NCBI RefSeq assembly: GCF_014204535.1
Contig: NZ_JACHLR010000010.1
Location: forward strand, 1 to 64,000
From: Novosphingobium chloroacetimidivorans
GTDB lineage: Bacteria > Pseudomonadota > Alphaproteobacteria > Sphingomonadales > Sphingomonadaceae
Length of the DNA stretch: 64,000 nucleotides
Reading direction: 5' to 3'
In this document: positions 61,479 to 64,000 of the stretch, piece by piece
How the letters are laid out: the number at the start of each line of letters is the position of its first letter
How positions within the stretch are numbered: the first letter of the stretch is position 1
The notes under the pieces: model-generated
Told to the model about the DNA's origin: nothing
Database searches by the model: none
Seen by the model: only the letters and a program-made list of their open reading frames with translations
Made by a program: the position numbers and the translations under genes

Positions 61479-62771
61479 ATGACCGACCTTCCGATTTCCG
61501 CCGAACTTATAGCCGAGAGCAATGCGCGCGAACTCGCCGCGCTGGAGGACGATTATGCCTCTCTCGGCCGCAAGCTCGAACGTACCGGCATTGATATCGA
61601 AGCGATCAAGAGCCGCATCGCCAGCTTTTCGGTCGCAGTGCCCAGCTGGGGCGCGGGCCGTGGCGGCACGCGTTTCGCCAAGTTCCCGATTCCGGGCGAG
61701 CCGACTTCGATCCATGAGAAGCTGGAGGATTGCGCGGTCATCCAGCAGCTCAGTCGCGTTACACCTCGTGTAAGCCCGCACTTCCCGTGGGACAAGGTAT
61801 CCGACTACAGGGGCCTGCGCGAGGAAGCGGCAAGCCTTGGCCTCAGCTTCGACGCGGTGAACTCCAACACGTTTCAGGATCAGGCAAATCAGGCGCATTC
61901 CTATGCGACCGGCTCGCTTTCCTCGACGATCGAGGCAACGCGGATGCAGGCGATCGAGCACAACATCGAGTGCATTGAGATCGGCCGGCAGCTCGGTTCC
62001 AAGGAGCTGACGGTATGGGTCGGTGACGGTACCAACTTTCCCGGCCAGCAGGACCTTGCGCGCAGCCTCGACCGTTATCTCGAAGCGGCCGCAGAAGTCT
62101 ACACGGCGCTCCCTGAAGACTGGCGCATGCTGCTCGAGCACAAGATGTTCGAGCCGGCGTTCTACTCGACCGTAATCAGCGATTGGGGGTCCTCGATCCT
62201 CGCGGCGCAGGAGCTGGGGCCCAAGGCCAAGTGCCTGGTCGACCTTGGCCATCACGCGCCCAACGTGAACATCGAGCAGATCGTCGCGCGCCTTCATCGC
62301 TTCGGCAAGCTGGGCGGTTTTCACTTCAACGACAGCAAGTACGGCGACGACGATCTCGACTCTGGCTCGATCAACCCGCACCAGCTCTTCCTGGTGTTCA
62401 ACGAGCTGATCGAAGCCGAGTTGAACCCGCGAGAGGGCTTCAATCCAAGCTACATGATCGACCAGTCGCACAACGTGACCGACCCGATCGAATCCATGCT
62501 GTCATCGGCCGAGGCCATTACCCAATGCTTCGCCAAGGCACTGCTGGTCGACCGTGAGGCGCTTCACTTCGCACAGGAGGCCAATGACACGATGATGGCG
62601 TTCCAAGCGCTGCGTCGTGCCTACAATACAGACGTCGCACCGATCGTGTCGCAAGCGCGGCTCGAAGCGGGCGGCGCAGTCGATGTCCTTCGCACATATC
62701 GCGAGAGTCGCTACCGCTCGCGCAAGTCGCAGGAGCGGAAGGCGGTAGGCCTCGGGGCGGGCATCGTCTGA
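61479..62771 (+). CDS. rhaI: L-rhamnose catabolism isomerase
   Basis: A 430-residue TIM-barrel isomerase with the metal-site segments LLEHKMFEPAFYSTVISDWG, LVDLGHHAPN, GGFHFNDSKYGDDDLDSGS and SYMIDQSHNVTDPIE, matching Pseudomonas-type RhaI. It converts L-rhamnose to L-rhamnulose, the first step of the pathway. GAGGCGAGGA precedes ATG 61479. It forms one unit with the aldolase/dehydrogenase gene. No rhamnose mutarotase gene is in the window. Confidence 0.92.
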   Translation: MTDLPISAELIAESNARELAALEDDYASLGRKLERTGIDIEAIKSRIASFSVAVPSWGAGRGGTRFAKFPIPGEPTSIHEKLEDCAVIQQLSRVTPRVSPHFPWDKVSDYRGLREEAASLGLSFDAVNSNTFQDQANQAHSYATGSLSSTIEATRMQAIEHNIECIEIGRQLGSKELTVWVGDGTNFPGQQDLARSLDRYLEAAAEVYTALPEDWRMLLEHKMFEPAFYSTVISDWGSSILAAQELGPKAKCLVDLGHHAPNVNIEQIVARLHRFGKLGGFHFNDSKYGDDDLDSGSINPHQLFLVFNELIEAELNPREGFNPSYMIDQSHNVTDPIESMLSSAEAITQCFAKALLVDREALHFAQEANDTMMAFQALRRAYNTDVAPIVSQARLEAGGAVDVLRTYRESRYRSRKSQERKAVGLGAGIV

Positions 62772-62841
62772 CGCAATGGCTTAGAGGCAGCGGGCAAGTG
62801 AGGCTCAATCTAGCCTAAGCGATGTCCATTTAAGGTGTGCG

Positions 62842-63096
62842 ATGCCAAGGAAGCTGCGAAACGCCTTGTCTGCAGACTATGTGCAGGATGCAGTTCCAGG
62901 ACGCTATGTAGATGGCGACGGACTTCACCTCCTGGTTCGACGCTCAGGCTCCCGTTCTTGGGTATTTCGCTTCATGGTGCAGGGTAAATCACGCGACATC
63001 GGACTTGGTCCAGCCGGTCCGGGAGGCATTGCACTCGAAGAGGCTCGGCAGCGACGCGATCAGTACCGCGCATCATCACAGAAGCTTCAAAGCTAA
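62842..63096 (+). pseudogene. N-terminal fragment of a tyrosine integrase (DUF4102 arm-binding domain)
   Basis: The 84-residue frame, with LRNALSADYVQDAVPGRYVD, GDGLHLLVRRSGSRSWVFRF and MVQGKSRDIGLGP, is the arm-type DNA-binding domain of P4-like integrases. It stops after EEARQRRDQYRASSQKLQS; the core-binding and catalytic domains (R...HxxR...Y) are absent downstream. So an integrase gene was truncated here, possibly at a junction of the catabolic island with other DNA. No tRNA gene or att repeat is visible nearby. Confidence 0.7.
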
Positions 63097-63171
63097 GGGT
63101 CAACGCGGCGGCTAAAAGCCTCTTTACTGACGCTCATGGTCGAGCGCGGCCGAGACGCACGCCGCAGCATT

Positions 63172-64000
63172 CTACCGCTGCCTGCGTACCTGTTCGCGCG
63201 AGACTTGCGGCGCATTGTTGCCAAAGCTGCTGCGCAAGTACGTTGCCAGCGCCGCGACATCCTCATCTGACAACCGCTTGCCGAAGGGCTTCATCGTCGT
63301 GCGATTGGCGGAGAATGGCGGGTCGGGTAGGTCTGGGCCGTAAAGGATGACGTTAATCAGCGAGGACGGGTCCCGCGCCTGGACGATCGTGTTGTGCACC
63401 AGCGGCACGCCCAGGATGCGGTCGCCCTTGCCGTCGGGCAGGTGACAGGTGCCGCAATGGACGGTGTAGACCACCTCGCCCTGATTCACGCCCGAACGCA
63501 GCGCCGCGAAGTTCCAGCGACCGGGTGCGGGCTCGATCCCGCGCAGGTACGTGGCGATGGCGGTGGCGTCGGCCGGCGCCAGGCGCGCGGTGGAGGCGAA
63601 CACCTCGGTCATTGGCCCGTGCACCACCGCGCGGCGGTTCTTGCCGGTGAGCAGGTACTGCCGCAGGTCGTCAGCGCTCCAGTCGCGCAGACCGTGCGGA
63701 CCGGGGGTGAGGTCGACCGCGGCCCACTTGCGGTAGGCCCCGCTCTTGACCAGGTCGGTGTAGGTGCCGCCCTGCAACGCCCGACCCTCATCGGGCGCTC
63801 CCAGCATGTTGCGCGGGGTGTGGCAAGCGCCGCAGTGGGCGACCGCCTCGACCAGGTAGGCCCCGCGGTTCCAAGCGGGCGAGCGCCCTGTCTCGGGCTG
63901 GAACGCGGCATCGTCGTGGAACAGCCGCTTCCAAAAGTGCAGCAGCGCGCGGTTGCCGAAGGGGAAGTCCATCACGTTGCCGCGATTCGCCTGCGCCACC
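63172..64000 (-). CDS. Multi-heme cytochrome c, dehydrogenase subunit (5' end outside the window)
   Basis: The minus-strand frame is open to the window edge. Two heme-binding motifs are present, CGACH in VAHCGACHTPRNMLG and CGTCH in YTVHCGTCHLPDGKGD, with SDEDVAALATYLRSSFGNNA at the C-terminus. Membrane-bound alcohol/aldehyde or gluconate dehydrogenases of alphaproteobacteria have a cytochrome subunit with three such domains; the first would lie beyond the window. It would pass electrons from a periplasmic dehydrogenase to ubiquinone. It is on the far side of the integrase fragment and may belong to a different locus. Confidence 0.8.
   Translation of the reverse strand, partial: VAQANRGNVMDFPFGNRALLHFWKRLFHDDAAFQPETGRSPAWNRGAYLVEAVAHCGACHTPRNMLGAPDEGRALQGGTYTDLVKSGAYRKWAAVDLTPGPHGLRDWSADDLRQYLLTGKNRRAVVHGPMTEVFASTARLAPADATAIATYLRGIEPAPGRWNFAALRSGVNQGEVVYTVHCGTCHLPDGKGDRILGVPLVHNTIVQARDPSSLINVILYGPDLPDPPFSANRTTMKPFGKRLSDEDVAALATYLRSSFGNNAPQVSREQVRRQR

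Overview
The window looks like part of a large conjugative plasmid or integrated conjugative element of a GC-rich alphaproteobacterium, most likely a sphingomonad (Novosphingobium/Sphingobium/Sphingomonas type). The grounds are the gene families (strawberry-notch-type methyltransferase-helicase, long ParB, ArdC, Mom-like protein, MobF relaxase, TonB receptors with GH106 and GH3 enzymes) and the codon style. I see no rRNA, tRNA, replication initiator, parA or mating-pair (type IV secretion channel) genes. All assignments come from reading motifs; no database search was run.

Region 1 (1-22.5 kb) is a backbone/leading region, almost all on the + strand. It holds an IS630 remnant abutting a 5'-truncated methyltransferase-helicase, a 735-aa ParB-like protein, ArdC, a nuclease lipoprotein, a Mom-like DNA-modification protein, a PP-loop (PAPS-reductase-like) enzyme, SSB, a DUF2493 protein and a TGT/DpdA-like 7-deazaguanine DNA transglycosylase, with many small unknown genes. 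It is rich in secondary structure: a purine tract plus short hairpin before several start codons, three 33-nt nested hairpins with changed but still paired stems, a 105-nt stem-loop before ssb, and a 186-bp tandem repeat.

Region 2 (22.5-36.6 kb) is the DNA-processing and transfer region: a small coiled-coil gene, a candidate oriT (about 23.03-23.43 kb), a ribbon-helix-helix accessory protein, a TraD/TrwB coupling ATPase and a MobF (TrwC-like) relaxase-helicase in one operon. Small membrane and periplasmic proteins follow, then two divergent LuxR-type regulators with a shared CATATGTGG dyad operator. This order puts the anti-restriction genes on the side expected to enter a recipient first.

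Region 3 (36.6-43.9 kb) is a scarred catabolic segment: decayed fragments, a ThuA-domain protein, a FadR-type regulator, a heavily frameshifted GH43 gene and an intact GH2 enzyme.

Region 4 (44-62.8 kb) is an L-rhamnoside utilisation locus: TonB receptor, GH3 beta-glycosidase, GH106 alpha-L-rhamnosidase, then L-rhamnose isomerase, an aldolase/dehydrogenase fusion, a rhamnulokinase-like FGGY kinase, L-lactate dehydrogenase, an MFS transporter and a DeoR regulator. Together they would bring in rhamnosylated glycosides, release L-rhamnose and glucose, and convert rhamnose through rhamnulose-1-phosphate to DHAP and L-lactaldehyde, then L-lactate, then pyruvate. A TetR regulator/sterol-desaturase pair sits inside it. 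The window closes with an integrase fragment and a partial multi-heme cytochrome c.
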